In this document: positions 1 through 10,601 of the stretch, one piece after another
Layout of the letters: each line of letters opens with the position of its first letter
Numbering within the stretch: position 1 is the stretch's first letter
NCBI GenBank assembly: GCA_022813625.1
Contig: JAKLMB010000016.1
Span: 62,001-126,000, forward strand
Source: Aaosphaeria pasadenensis
Lineage: Eukaryota > Ascomycota > Dothideomycetes > Pleosporales
DNA length: 64,000 nucleotides
Direction of reading: 5' to 3'
Position numbers and translations under genes: made by a program
The notes under the pieces: generated by a model
What the model was told of the DNA's origin: nothing
The model's input: only the letters and a program-made list of their open reading frames with translations
Databases searched by the model: none

Positions 1-1443
1 CGCTGGTATGTTCGCGCAGCTATATTTCGCCGCTTGTCGATGTATTGGGTCGTCTGAGAAGACTCAGGCCTGACGGGGTTTGCAGGGAAAGAAGCCAAAG
101 TATGCATATTTTTGGGAATGCGTAAGCTTTTCAATACATATGTCTGGCAAATATTCTGAATACCGACACAGTGCAATTGTGGTCGTCCGTCTATACCGAT
201 TAGAAGCCACGCATGTCTGATTTGCGGCACACCGCGATGTGCCAACTGCAAAATTAAGAAAATCCCGGTCAGGTAGTGTACGTTGGACTGAACTCATCTA
301 CATATCAGCCTTTGTAGTAATTGTCATGCAGCATGCTAACAAATGCTCTAGTGCTTCGGCAATGTTCTAAATACACATTCATGCCCACAACGTGGAGGCG
401 GACTTGGTGAGCAGAGTGAAGCAATCATATTCGTGTCGACAATCACCGATCCGCCATTCTGGCGCATCCATTCACGCGCCTTATGCCCTGCCGTAGTATA
501 ATGGATCGGTTCAACATATCGACTTTTGGTTCCATGAGTGCATTTTCTGGTTGTTCCCACTGGTACCTTTTACAAGCAATGAGGCAACGAGTTAGTGGCT
601 GGATGAATGCCACTTGCACTCAACTCCATTAGTTGGTTGCTAGCTCTATCCGCAATCCCACCCATTTCAAACAAATGGGGCGTCTTCATGGGACAGTGTG
701 TTGTCGCCATACACCCTATTTTTGGGTCACAGGGCTTGACCTCGACAAGAACAACAGCTTCCAGTCATTTGCGTAACTGATGTGCTTCAATCTTCAGGTT
801 ACGCCCGGGCCGTGATTGAATATTTCATTCAGTTTCTGTGATCGATGCGGGAATTCTTACTGCATGCAGACCAGATCCGGTGAGAAGATGAACAAGTGGC
901 ATGCAGCTGCTTCTTTGCGTGAAGCGTGCTCCATGATGTCATCCGATTGAGAGGAAGGCGGGCCGATCCGATAAGCCTTCAGACATTGCTGACCAAAATT
1001 TGCACTGCCGCAGAAACTCGCTTCGACATCCATGCATACATATCTCACAGCCCAACCTCTGGGTGCAAGGCTACGTTTCTGCGCCAGCGAAGGGCAAGAT
1101 TATGGCGATGCCTTTCAAATGCACGAAGTCTTGTGACCTGCTGGATGAGCAAAATAGGCCAAGGCTTGCCAGCCTCGGGCCTTGCAAAAGATAGCTGCCG
1201 AAGAGGCTGATGACTCTGCATAGAGTGGTTTAACCAATTGTTGCGATGTGGAATTTCCCCTCGACCATAGACTGTAACCTACGTGGCTCTGCGAAACACC
1301 ACGATTTCTATACGAGTGGAGGACGACTTCAACTTATCGTCGCATAGGATGTTGGCAACCCAACATGCAAATTTGAGTCATTCAGCATCTATATCATAGC
1401 GAATCCGTTCGCGCCGAAACAAGTTCGTCAGACTCCTCTATTC
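1..1443. other. Left-edge region without a recognisable gene
   Basis: Short overlapping open frames occur on both strands (longest about 94 codons at 926-1210) but none has a recognisable domain, a convincing start plus splice pattern, or continuity with the next gene. I see no tRNA or obvious repeat. It may hold the promoter and 5' leader of the CorA-like gene that starts at 1444. Confidence 0.5.
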
Positions 1444-3862
1444 ATGGCACAGTGTACCTCAATCAACTCCGTCAACCGTAGTAAGAGTTGGAATACCGCG
1501 TTCTTTACGCGCCAAAACTACGAATTTTTCAATCGCGATGTTCAGGATCTAAAAGATGTAAATGCTGATGCGGAGGACGACTTGCAGCTTTTCATCCGCG
1601 ATTTTGAGAGTTCAGTGCCTTCGTGCCAACAACGAGACATTAGAGCATTCTGCCTCGAGAATGAAGTCTTACCTTGTGCGGAACACAACGTAGCATCAAC
1701 TCGGGAATGGGGCCAGGCTTGGCTCGATGACCGAGAGGAGCTCACTGAATTTTCCAGGACATATGAGGAAAGACTTTCGGCGAATGAATTGCTGTACTTT
1801 ATGCGTCAGCCTGTACGTATTTCATTTTAGAATATTGATAATGTGTATATCGGTCCCTAACTTAACAAATAGAGGTTTGGATCTACTAGTTTACCCAATG
1901 CCGACAGACGCCTCATGTATGTACTCCTTGAAAAATTCCCTTGTGACATGTACCTTTGGGGAGAGCTATCATAGTTTCCTGCTGCACTCAGTACATGTTC
2001 CCTTGATGACCGAAAAGAAGAGATAATCTTCCAAAATAAAACATCTTAGCACGAGCACTGATATTTTATTATAGTTACATTGCTGATCTCAAACCTTCAT
2101 TTGTCCGTGCTTTGGCCGATACGGTACCAACAAATGAGACCAAACCGCTCAGGGATGCAATTTGGAAGCATCTTACCCTTCAGACCGTCATAGATGTCAA
2201 AATTCCGGTACGTGTATCAAGCAGCAACGGCCGTTCACCCCAAATTACATGAAATTAATGGTTTACAGCCCACAAGTTTCCCTAGGTGGAACTTGGAATT
2301 TCAAATGCCTTATCTTGCTTTGATCAGAAGACCATCCTCCCACAAAAACCACAAGGCATTGACCATCAACAAAAAGCCCATCAGGAATTTTATAAGTCTG
2401 AATTTCCTTGATCTTCCGCAACCAGACGATGGAGAGATTGGCTCATTTGGCATTTATGAGGCTCAGATATCAGTCCTACTTTGTGGAGCAGACAATTACC
2501 GCTACACAGGCTATGCATTTGTCGATACAGAGTTTCGGGATCGTGATGAAGAAAGTGAAGATGAGGAGCCCGAAGAAACGGGCGGGACGAATGATGAAGT
2601 AGACATCGATACTCTTTTGGAGGACCCCATCATTTCGGACTGCGAAATCGAGAACACCGTGGATGCCAATAAGCCAACCTGGCCTCCCAGAGAATATTTT
2701 CTTACCATTATGGGGACCCGAATGCAGCAGGTCTTGCGGCACTGGCAAGATGTTGTTCACATTGTTGAAGTTGGTGTGCACACCAGTGTACGTTCGATTT
2801 GCCTCCGACTCTCCTGACTTTTGTTTTACTATGTGCGTGGGTTTAGCTAATATGGGCTGCGCAGACCAATCTTGAAATCAACAGAACTTTATCTGATGAT
2901 TCGGCGTGTAATCAACTTGACCGCGTTGGAAAGGAAATCATGTGGGTCGCGAAGGCGTTCGCGGTTCTAGAGCATTTGCGTAGTCGCCTGGCAATCACAA
3001 CCGAGGCGTGGGCTTGCTTCACGTCACCCAATGGAAATATACATTACTTCTCAGACATGACATCGCAGGAGATAGGAACACGCATTGACAGCATTAGCGC
3101 CTGTTTCAAGGATCTTGAGATGTTGATTCGGAAATTGGATCAATTGCTTCGGGATTGTGAGGCAATGTCGAAATCCGTAAGTGACCCTTGGGTTGATACT
3201 TCTGCCCGTCCCTTGGAAGATTGCTGAAGTACCGCAGCTTGATGTCCGCATGAAGCTAGAAACTATAAGGCTCAATCTACAGAGCAACCTTCTCAACCTT
3301 CAATCGAACGAGCTGAATCAGGCAAGCCACGCACTGAACACGCAGACGATCGCACTGAACCACGATACGAATCAAGTCGCTTTGGAGACAAAGAAAGTTG
3401 CATTCGAGAGTCATAAACTTGCATTTCAAAGTCTCAAAGTTGCTTCGGAAAGTCATGAAGTTGCGAGACTAGGGTTTTCAGTAAGATTCTAGTCTTAGAT
3501 ATTTATCTACAAACTAACGATTGAAGATGAACCAGTTTTTCTTACCTACCGGCATCGTTGCGGCACTGTTTGGCACCCAACAGGAAATCTTTTACTTCAA
3601 ACGCACCCCAATGACTTTCTTAGTTTGTGCAGCAAGCATGACATTTTTAATGTGGGTCCTAGCGATTGGGATATTCATGGTGGGCCGCAGTGAATGGTTC
3701 AAGCACGCGAGCCTCAAAGTTAAGCAGGTTTTCATCCACAGGCAAAATACCGGTACGCCATTCTCTATCTCTCTTGTTTGAGTTGCAAGATGGATTCTAA
3801 TCAAGCCAACCATAGATGAGCCTTCGCTGCAAGACATGACCGACAACGAGCGTAACGTTTAG
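1444..3862 (+). CDS. Fungal CorA-like membrane protein
   Basis: Predicted 630-residue protein from eight exons: 1444-1812, 1873-1916, 2075-2207, 2269-2787, 2865-3176, 3238-3480, 3527-3752 and 3816-3862. All boundaries are GT...AG and keep frame. The central part (residues about 133-200) has the RRLIYI-DL and ALADT...LRDAIWKHLT pattern that I associate with a large fungal family related to CorA metal-ion transporters. Then come an acidic stretch (about residues 265-295), a helical region, and a repetitive leucine/asparagine-rich probable coiled coil (about 460-540). Two C-terminal hydrophobic segments (about 541-557 and 569-592) match the two CorA transmembrane helices, but the loop between them reads GTQ at 556-558 where canonical CorA has GMN. 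Metal transport is therefore uncertain; members of this family are usually uncharacterised. The stop follows a short hydrophilic tail. Confidence 0.75.
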
Positions 3863-4674
3863 GAACATATGCAGTTTTCATGGTCAACTTCATTGATTGT
3901 GCGGTCTATGTTGGGACGACGATACTTTCAATGTGATAATGTGAAACTTCACCGTGGAAATTTCGCCTTTTGTATCAGCTATGTAAAAAAGATGCATAGC
4001 TACTCCTAGAGTTGGTTCGTGGGCAGGGGCGTGATTCTGGCGATAATGATTCATTATTTCTTAAAGAGTCCAGAAGGTGATACCCACTACTAGAATATTT
4101 TCCTGAAATTTGCCAGACCTTTTGAACCTAGAGAGCATGGACAGACATGCTCTCGCCACTTTCAAGCTTACTGTTGCTAGAGAGAACCATAATTTGGGGA
4201 TAGCATATAGCAACCAGTACCCGTTGTAACGGCCTTCAGCTTCCAGGAATACCTATGCTTGGGAGTGACGCGCTGTGCCGAAGATTCAAGTGTCTACTCA
4301 CTGTGTTGGCTGAAGTTTGAGGTCTGAAACCATTTCACTGGCTAGGGTAGTTGGGTGCTGGTGCATCGCTGACTGCATGCAACCAATCTCAGCCGTCCAC
4401 GACGTCAACGACACATGTAGGTTTGCCAGCACTGCAGGATTGGCAGCCTCATAGCAGGCTTAGAACAACATAATACCACGTCTATGGCATTCCAACCTGA
4501 TTACAGTCACTCATCTGTCTCGTATCATTTTGACGCGTGAGCACATACATGGTGGCTTGACCAGCCTCAACTTGAACTAAAGAGGGATAATACCTACCAA
4601 ACAAATTCTCGATTCCATCCAAGTCATATTTTCTAGTGCACTGCCCGCGAAGATATTGCGAAGGCGACCTTAAT
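3863..4674. other. Intergenic spacer
   Basis: No gene recognised. It holds the 3' side of the CorA-like gene and the presumed promoter of the ArgRS-like gene. In-frame sequence upstream of 4675 has no ATG. Confidence 0.5.
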
Positions 4675-6757
4675 ATGGGCTATGATCTTGATGAGGCACT
4701 GGCCGGCCTTAACCTTCAGATTCCAGCACAACAGCTTGTGCACACCAATGTCTCGAGCCAGCCTTTGGATGTTTGTCGGTATTGTCTTGCCGAGGTCCTG
4801 ACCGGTACCGTTGGAGGCAGCCTTGAGACAGCTTTTGAATCAATCCAACTATCCAACAGTCCCCTTCATGGTGACTTCACAGTCGTTCTACCCAAACTCT
4901 GTCCTGGTAGCAACGCTGAAGAAGTAGCGACGGCGCTAATCGAGAAGGTGTGTAAGAATCAACCATCCTGCAAGACGTTCCAGTATATTAATCGTTCTCA
5001 AGTTCCCTACGGATCATTCCCTTTTCTGTCTCCCATGGTCGGATGGAGTTCGCCTCCGCTTCTGCTTGAAACCCGGCACTTTTGCTCAACTCTTGATTCC
5101 TTTCATAATCGCGCGCAAAGAGAACTATGGCTTGAACAAATCTTTTCCAGAATATGTCAGCCCAACGAAAAAAGACGTACCGCCCCGAATCGTCGTGGAG
5201 TTCTCCTCTCCAAACATTGCAAGTGAGTTTCAAGGGAAACACCTCCGCAGCACCATCCTCGGCGCTTTCATCAGCAATATCTACGAGAAGCATGGGTGGC
5301 ATGTCACAAGATTCAACTATCTTGGCGATTGGGGTAAGGACATTGCCCTGTTAGGGATAGGGTGGGAGAAATTCGGATCAAATGAGGCTTTTGCTAATGA
5401 TCCCATCACTCACCTACTGGATATCTACCAAAAGATCCATGAACTCTTTCTGCCAGAGCTACTTGCAAGCAAATCGGCCCGTGACGAAGCGAAGAAGAAT
5501 AATGAGAATGAGCAAGAGGTCACGGCAGTGATCGAAGGAAAAGGGCTGTTCGCTGAGCGAAACGAATTTTTCAAGAGATTGGAGGAAGGTGACGATGCTG
5601 CAGTTTCTCTGTGTCAACGAATCCGAGAAGTAATGCTCGATAACTATCGGAATTTCTATGGACGGTTGGGGATCAAATTCGACATCTACTCAGGAGAATC
5701 AGAAATCCGGTCTGAGACCATGAGCGAGATTGAAGATCTTATGAGGGAGAGAGGCCTACTTGAGGAAATTGGTGGCTCGTGGGTTATTGACATGAAGAAT
5801 TGCGGTGCAAAGTCTGGCATTGCAATCATTCGCGACCGTTCCGGCAGCAGTACATATTTCCTCCGCTATCTTGCCGCCGTATTGGATCGGTCGCGAAATC
5901 TCGCCTTCGACAAGATGATTTTCGTCGCAGCCGACAAAACGGGTCATTACTCCCGTCTCATCAAGGTGTTCGAAGCGTTGGGGTTGAAAGAGCTCGCCGA
6001 CAAACTGCAACATGTCTCCTTCAACGATACTTCGCATATGATCGACAGTATTGGTCATGGCCAACAGCCTCACGAAATACTAGATCAATGTGAGAGTGGA
6101 GCACTGGATGCGTTGGAGGAGAACAAGAAGATCACTGGCATGCTTGGAACCTCGAAGAGTACAGCTGAGGCTATCGGTACTACGATGATTATCTGCCAAG
6201 AACTTGCAACTAAAAGAGCCAGCGATCATGCTTTCGATTTGAAGAGCATGACGAACTTCAAGCCTGGGACTGGTCTCTACTTCGAGTTTTGGAATGCCAA
6301 ACTACATGAATATCTCCAGGCGCATCCACCCAACTATGATCTTGTACCAGACGAGTACCAACAATTAGTAGAGGAGGACCAGACCAGTCTTCTCTTAGTC
6401 CTAGGGCAGTATCCAGAAATTGTGCAAACCGTATTGAAGTCTCTTGAGCCAGCGACTATAGTCACATACCTGCACAATGTTATCGCTCATCTGGAGGATG
6501 TTTTCGCCGAAGACAATGAGGAGCAAGACGACGCTGCTGACGCAGTAAACCCGGGGAATAAGGATCAAAATGAGGTTTTTGAAGAAGACGTAGAAGACGA
6601 AGATGCTGACGGGGATCGGATCGCCGAGGCTGCTGAATGCATGCTTTACGAAGCTACACGTCAGGTATTAGAGAATGGTATGAGACTACTCGGCTTGGTG
6701 CCATTAGTTGGACGTGCTGAAGAGCATTCTCGTGTGGACACGCCGGTTGGAACTTGA
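4675..6757 (+). CDS. Arginyl-tRNA-synthetase-like protein, probably catalytically inactive
   Basis: Two exons, 4675-4947 and 5003-6757, give 675 residues. The intron (GTGTGT...CAAG) restores continuity between the N-terminal ArgRS domain and the catalytic core. Along its length it aligns with eukaryotic cytosolic class I ArgRS: N-terminal domain (about 1-140), FSSPNIA (158-164), HLRSTILG (171-178), YLGDWGK, DIYSGES, the DKMIFV region, and a C-terminal anticodon-binding domain ending VLENGMRLLGL. The signatures needed for catalysis are altered. The HIGH box (HAGH in the family) is Q168-G-K-H171; the TRD motif after the YxT strand reads FLRY; and the class-defining MSTRKG (KMSKS loop) aligns gap-free with MIDSIG at 437-442, losing both basic residues. 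An acidic insertion of about 45 residues interrupts the C-terminal helical bundle. The start is the first in-frame ATG; a nearby upstream GTG is not needed. Family assignment is firm; loss of aminoacylation is inferred. The frame is uninterrupted, so this is not an obvious pseudogene. Confidence 0.85.
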
Positions 6758-8835
6758 AGGAGTATGAGGCGCGCTGTTAACGGCCTGCAGTGTCCATGAG
6801 AACAGGGCTTCCTCTCGAAAATTGTGACAGTGTGACGTTATGTTCTATGCGGTTTCTTCTCCTTGCTCGACTTGTTTACATCTATTTCATTGACTATAAC
6901 GTGGTCTCGGGTTTATGTTTATGGGACTGATACTCTGCAATAGGATATACAGAGTAATGAAATCTTTTCATTTCCATTAGATGTGCTCAATTCGATGAGG
7001 TAACGATGATATCGAAGGCTGTTATTTGTAATCAGGAATTCAAGGGTACATGTGATAAAAGAACCTCCCGTGTACAATCGAATGGGCAAGATTGTAATCA
7101 GGTGTATCTAATGAGCAATTGTACAATGGTAGCTCTCAGCACATCTTAACAACCAAGGTGCACATCAAATCACTTGGAAATGGGACAATGTCGATCCGGT
7201 GAAGTGGGCAGACGAATGCGGTATTAGGTTTTGATTCATTTAACGGCCAAAATCATACAAAAATTGATCGAGACAATGATACACACAGATCAGGTGTAGA
7301 ATGGTCCCTTCCGCTAAGAGTAGTGCTACTGTCCGACATCGCCTGCAGCGCGTCCGACATACGAACAATGAGTATAACCTTGGCGAGGCGGGACCAAAGA
7401 CGGGGGTGAGTTTGATACAGTCAAGCATGATTAAGTAGATAAACACCTTACTGAACTATTCAAAGATACTTGTGCTTCTATTATCAACGTTCGTTCATCA
7501 AACGTAATGGACTCTGCCCTCGTGAGCTTTCCCTGCCATGACAGCTAAAAGATCAATTTGATGCGCTTCCAACTGCTCGAAACAAGGGTTAAATAGACTG
7601 CCATGGGCAAGATAGTACATCAAATGTCCATTACTCATAGCGATGTCGCAAGGATGGGTCTACCGGCACCACATGATCCTTGAAGCGGTTCGCTGAGTTC
7701 GCATCCGTCAAGAGGCAGATCAAATTTTATCAGATCATAATTTTCCACACGGACTAAAGTTCTCGAACATGACACCGCACGACCTGGGCCATTGGTCCTT
7801 GCACATCGCGATATGAAGTGATCGAGCCTAGGAAAACATGTTGGCTCAACTCGTGTCTCTGGTAGAGTGCCCAGAAGACATTTGCTTGAACTGAGACAAT
7901 CCCATTGTGCCTTAACAATGTTAAGTAGTGGTATACTGGCCTCGCCTCTGACCATATGATGTTGCCGAAGTAGCTCCATGGGTGGTCGAGAAATTGCATC
8001 AAAGGACAGGAAACAATGCCGGATTCGTAACCGCTCTCGCGGGTTTGACATGCCTAGAGCGGTAGTACCGTCGCCATACCAGCTTCCCAAGTTGTCTACA
8101 GGTCTTGGCTGAGGTAATCGACCGTACTTTATGCCGACGCCGAAGTGCGCCAATGTTGCATTTTTGCGGAGGAAACCTTTGCCCGTTGATCTAAAGGGAA
8201 GTGGAGTGGGTACAAATCTTATCAGAAGGACCGAGGGAAAAGTGGGCTCGTTTAAAGCAGAGGCAGAGGCAGATTGTACTTGTAATATAATTACTAGAAA
8301 CCAAGTAACGGACGCTGGAACAGCGAATCGGTGGTTTTACTAGGGCTTGTCAAATCTTGTTAGCACGGTTTTGGTGCCAATTCCAGTGAAGTCAAAACGG
8401 TTTCGTTTCGGAATGGTGCAAGTTGATCCCAGCGAAATGCGATCTCGGCAGAGACCGCGTGGGTCCATGTTCGTGTCGCTCAAAGCGCCATAGACGTCCC
8501 CCAAGAGATCGACCTCCTCGTTCAAGTCAGGACTCAGAGAAGCGGAAGCGATGCGCTGGCTTACGAACGGATTAGCAATGCATAGAGAGAGAGGTAGGAA
8601 TTCGGAATCCAAGGACCATATTCGGAAGGCTAAATTGATTAATTTACCAGTACTGCTGCGGCAAGGTTGGGATGTTTATAAAGAGGAGGGCGGCCACGAT
8701 GTATTCTTTCGATGCAGCAGCTAAAGGCAGACAGTTCCAACAGTCCCTTCAGGGTCTCTTCCATTCTTTTCTCACTGTTCTGATCTATACATAGCGTACT
8801 AGAGTGCTGCTTACCATTGATTGCCGAGCATCACA
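6758..8835. other. 2.1-kb spacer without a recognisable gene
   Basis: The largest open frame (minus strand, 7635-8153) has no family resemblance and starts without supporting context. A minus-strand frame at 8340-8612 has a somewhat protein-like composition but lacks an ATG; it could be an exon of a small or decayed gene. Nothing else stands out. Confidence 0.45.
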
Positions 8836-10193
8836 ATGCGTTCCTTTTTGTATCTTGCCAGTCTCGTCGCGGCCGCCGAGCCATTTTGGAATGAGCCTGA
8901 TACAGGGTTAGAGACCTTCCTCTCCGGTACGAACTGGACCGAAGGAACACAGCCGGCACTGAAAGACATTCGTGGAATTCCCGACTTCGACTTCGCTGCC
9001 CGTCAGAAACTTGATAACCAGCAATATTCCTTTTATAGAACTGCTTCTGCAGGTGAATATTCCTACCGCAACAACCTTGAGATCTGGTCCAAAGTCAAGT
9101 ATGTAATGGTGCCCAGCATTCTCGATGTTCCCCTATCAAAACTCTAATGGCATTTTAAAAAAAGGTTCCGGGCTCGTATGCTCACCGATGTTACCAAAGT
9201 CAACGAAACCTTGGCCACACAGATCCTGGGATATAATTTTTCTGCACCCATCTTCATCGCACCAGCTGCACGTGGAGCATACGCGGATCCAGAGCGAGCA
9301 GAGCTGAATTTTGTGGAGGCATCAGGTAGTGAGAACACCCTCTACACTGCTGCACTCTATGCTTCCAAAACCATCGAAGAGCTTGCTGCTGTAAAGAGCA
9401 ATAATACCCTCAATGGTCCTCAGGTTATTTTCCAACAGGCATGCCAACCCCTTATAGCCTTTTCTGCCTTGGGCTTTCTCTAATGCCTCACTAGATCTAC
9501 ACAAACAGCAACCTTTCGGTCACATGGGATCAGATTGCGCGTGCCGAAAGGACAGGCGCAAAGGCTATCGTTTGGACGATTGATGCCCCGGCCACTTCCG
9601 TGCGCCATCGAGCAGCACGCTACGACACAACAAACGCAAATGCGGTGACCTCTGCTTTGACATGGGACATCTATGATCAAATGAAGAATCGTACTAGCCT
9701 TCCCATCATTCCCAAAGGAATTTCTACAGTCGAGGACGCCCTCGTTGCTATCGAGAAAGGCGTGAAGGCGATTTACATCTCAAATCACGGTGCCCGGCAA
9801 CTCGATCATTCACCTTCACCTTTGGAGATCGCTTACGAGATTCACCGCAACGCGCCTGAAGTTTTTAAGAAGGTAGAAGTGCTGGCTGACTCCGGGGTCC
9901 GGTATGGGGCCGACGTGTTAAAGCTTCTTGCCCTTGGTGTAAAGGCTGTACGTATAAATGGATGGTTCCTGACTTCACGAGCGAGTATTAACAGACAATA
10001 GGTTGGTCTCGGTCGCCCGTTTATGTATGCAAATACATATGGCCTTGATGGTGTCACAAAGGCCATCCAAATCTTGAAGCAAGAAATTGCGTCGGATGCT
10101 GCTCAGGCTGGTATTCATGACATCCAGAACATCTCACCTAAGGTCTTAAACACTAGGGCCCTGGAAGCGGATGTATACATTATGGAAGATTAG
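8836..10193 (+). CDS. FMN-dependent alpha-hydroxy-acid oxidase / L-lactate dehydrogenase family, probably secreted
   Basis: Four exons (8836-9098, 9165-9438, 9495-9947, 10002-10193) encode 393 residues. The first 13-16 residues (MRSFLYLASLVAAA) look like a short signal peptide, so the enzyme may be secreted or vacuolar. FMN-enzyme hallmarks are present: APIFIAPAA near the N-terminal barrel strands, TIDAP (207-211), PKGI with Lys253, SNHGARQLD (275-283) containing the catalytic His277 and substrate-binding Arg280, and DSGVRYGADVLKLLALGVKAVGLGRPF. Members oxidise L-lactate, glycolate or longer 2-hydroxy acids through FMN. The substrate cannot be told from sequence. The second intron (9439-9494) begins GC rather than GT; splicing there is needed to join the QQ and IYTN segments. 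The start was chosen at the first ATG, which gives the signal peptide. Confidence 0.88.
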
Positions 10194-10601
10194 ATCAAAT
10201 CGTTTTGCGTTGCAAAATATCAATAAGATTTCAGTTCTTTCAAGCATTCAAGCAAACTTTGTTATTGTCGCGCATCGTTTTCGTTTGGCAATGCAAGCTG
10301 CGCTATTGTTCTCGCTTCACTTTTGATTGTCCTATTGTCCTGTTATCTTATTGTCCCACGATTATAAAATCTTCGGACTCTACGCAGCGCAGTATATTGA
10401 AAATAAATCTGATTACAATAGGGATGATGGTTCTCCATCCCATGACTCTTGTCATCGTGCCTTCACGTTGATTTTCCATAACACTCTCTTCACAAATATC
10501 GTTGCTGGCCAACGTTTCCTACAAACACAAATCTATCCACGTCACTATTATATCCTCCTCAGGAATCAATTTCTTTTACAGTATATCAAAATCTTTGCAC
10601 A
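10194..10601. other. Promoter and 5' leader region of the SET gene
   Basis: No coding signal. Overlapping short plus-strand frames here run out of frame into the SET gene and are not convincing. The sequence is AT- and pyrimidine-rich just before 10602, as expected of a fungal promoter. Confidence 0.4.

Noticed and set aside
5213..5250. Small intron that would restore the ArgRS HIGH box
   Set aside because: The stretch with GTGAGT...CAAG is only about 13 bases, far too short for an intron, and removing it would not create HAGH.
4675..6757. ArgRS-like gene as a plain pseudogene
   Set aside because: No stop, frameshift or splice-site damage is visible over 2 kb, so an intact paralogue is the better reading.
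7635..8153. 172-codon minus-strand frame in the spacer
   Set aside because: No family resemblance, and composition looks like random open frame.
8340..8612. Minus-strand open frame with protein-like composition
   Set aside because: No ATG in frame, no domain, no convincing splice partner; could be a decayed exon.
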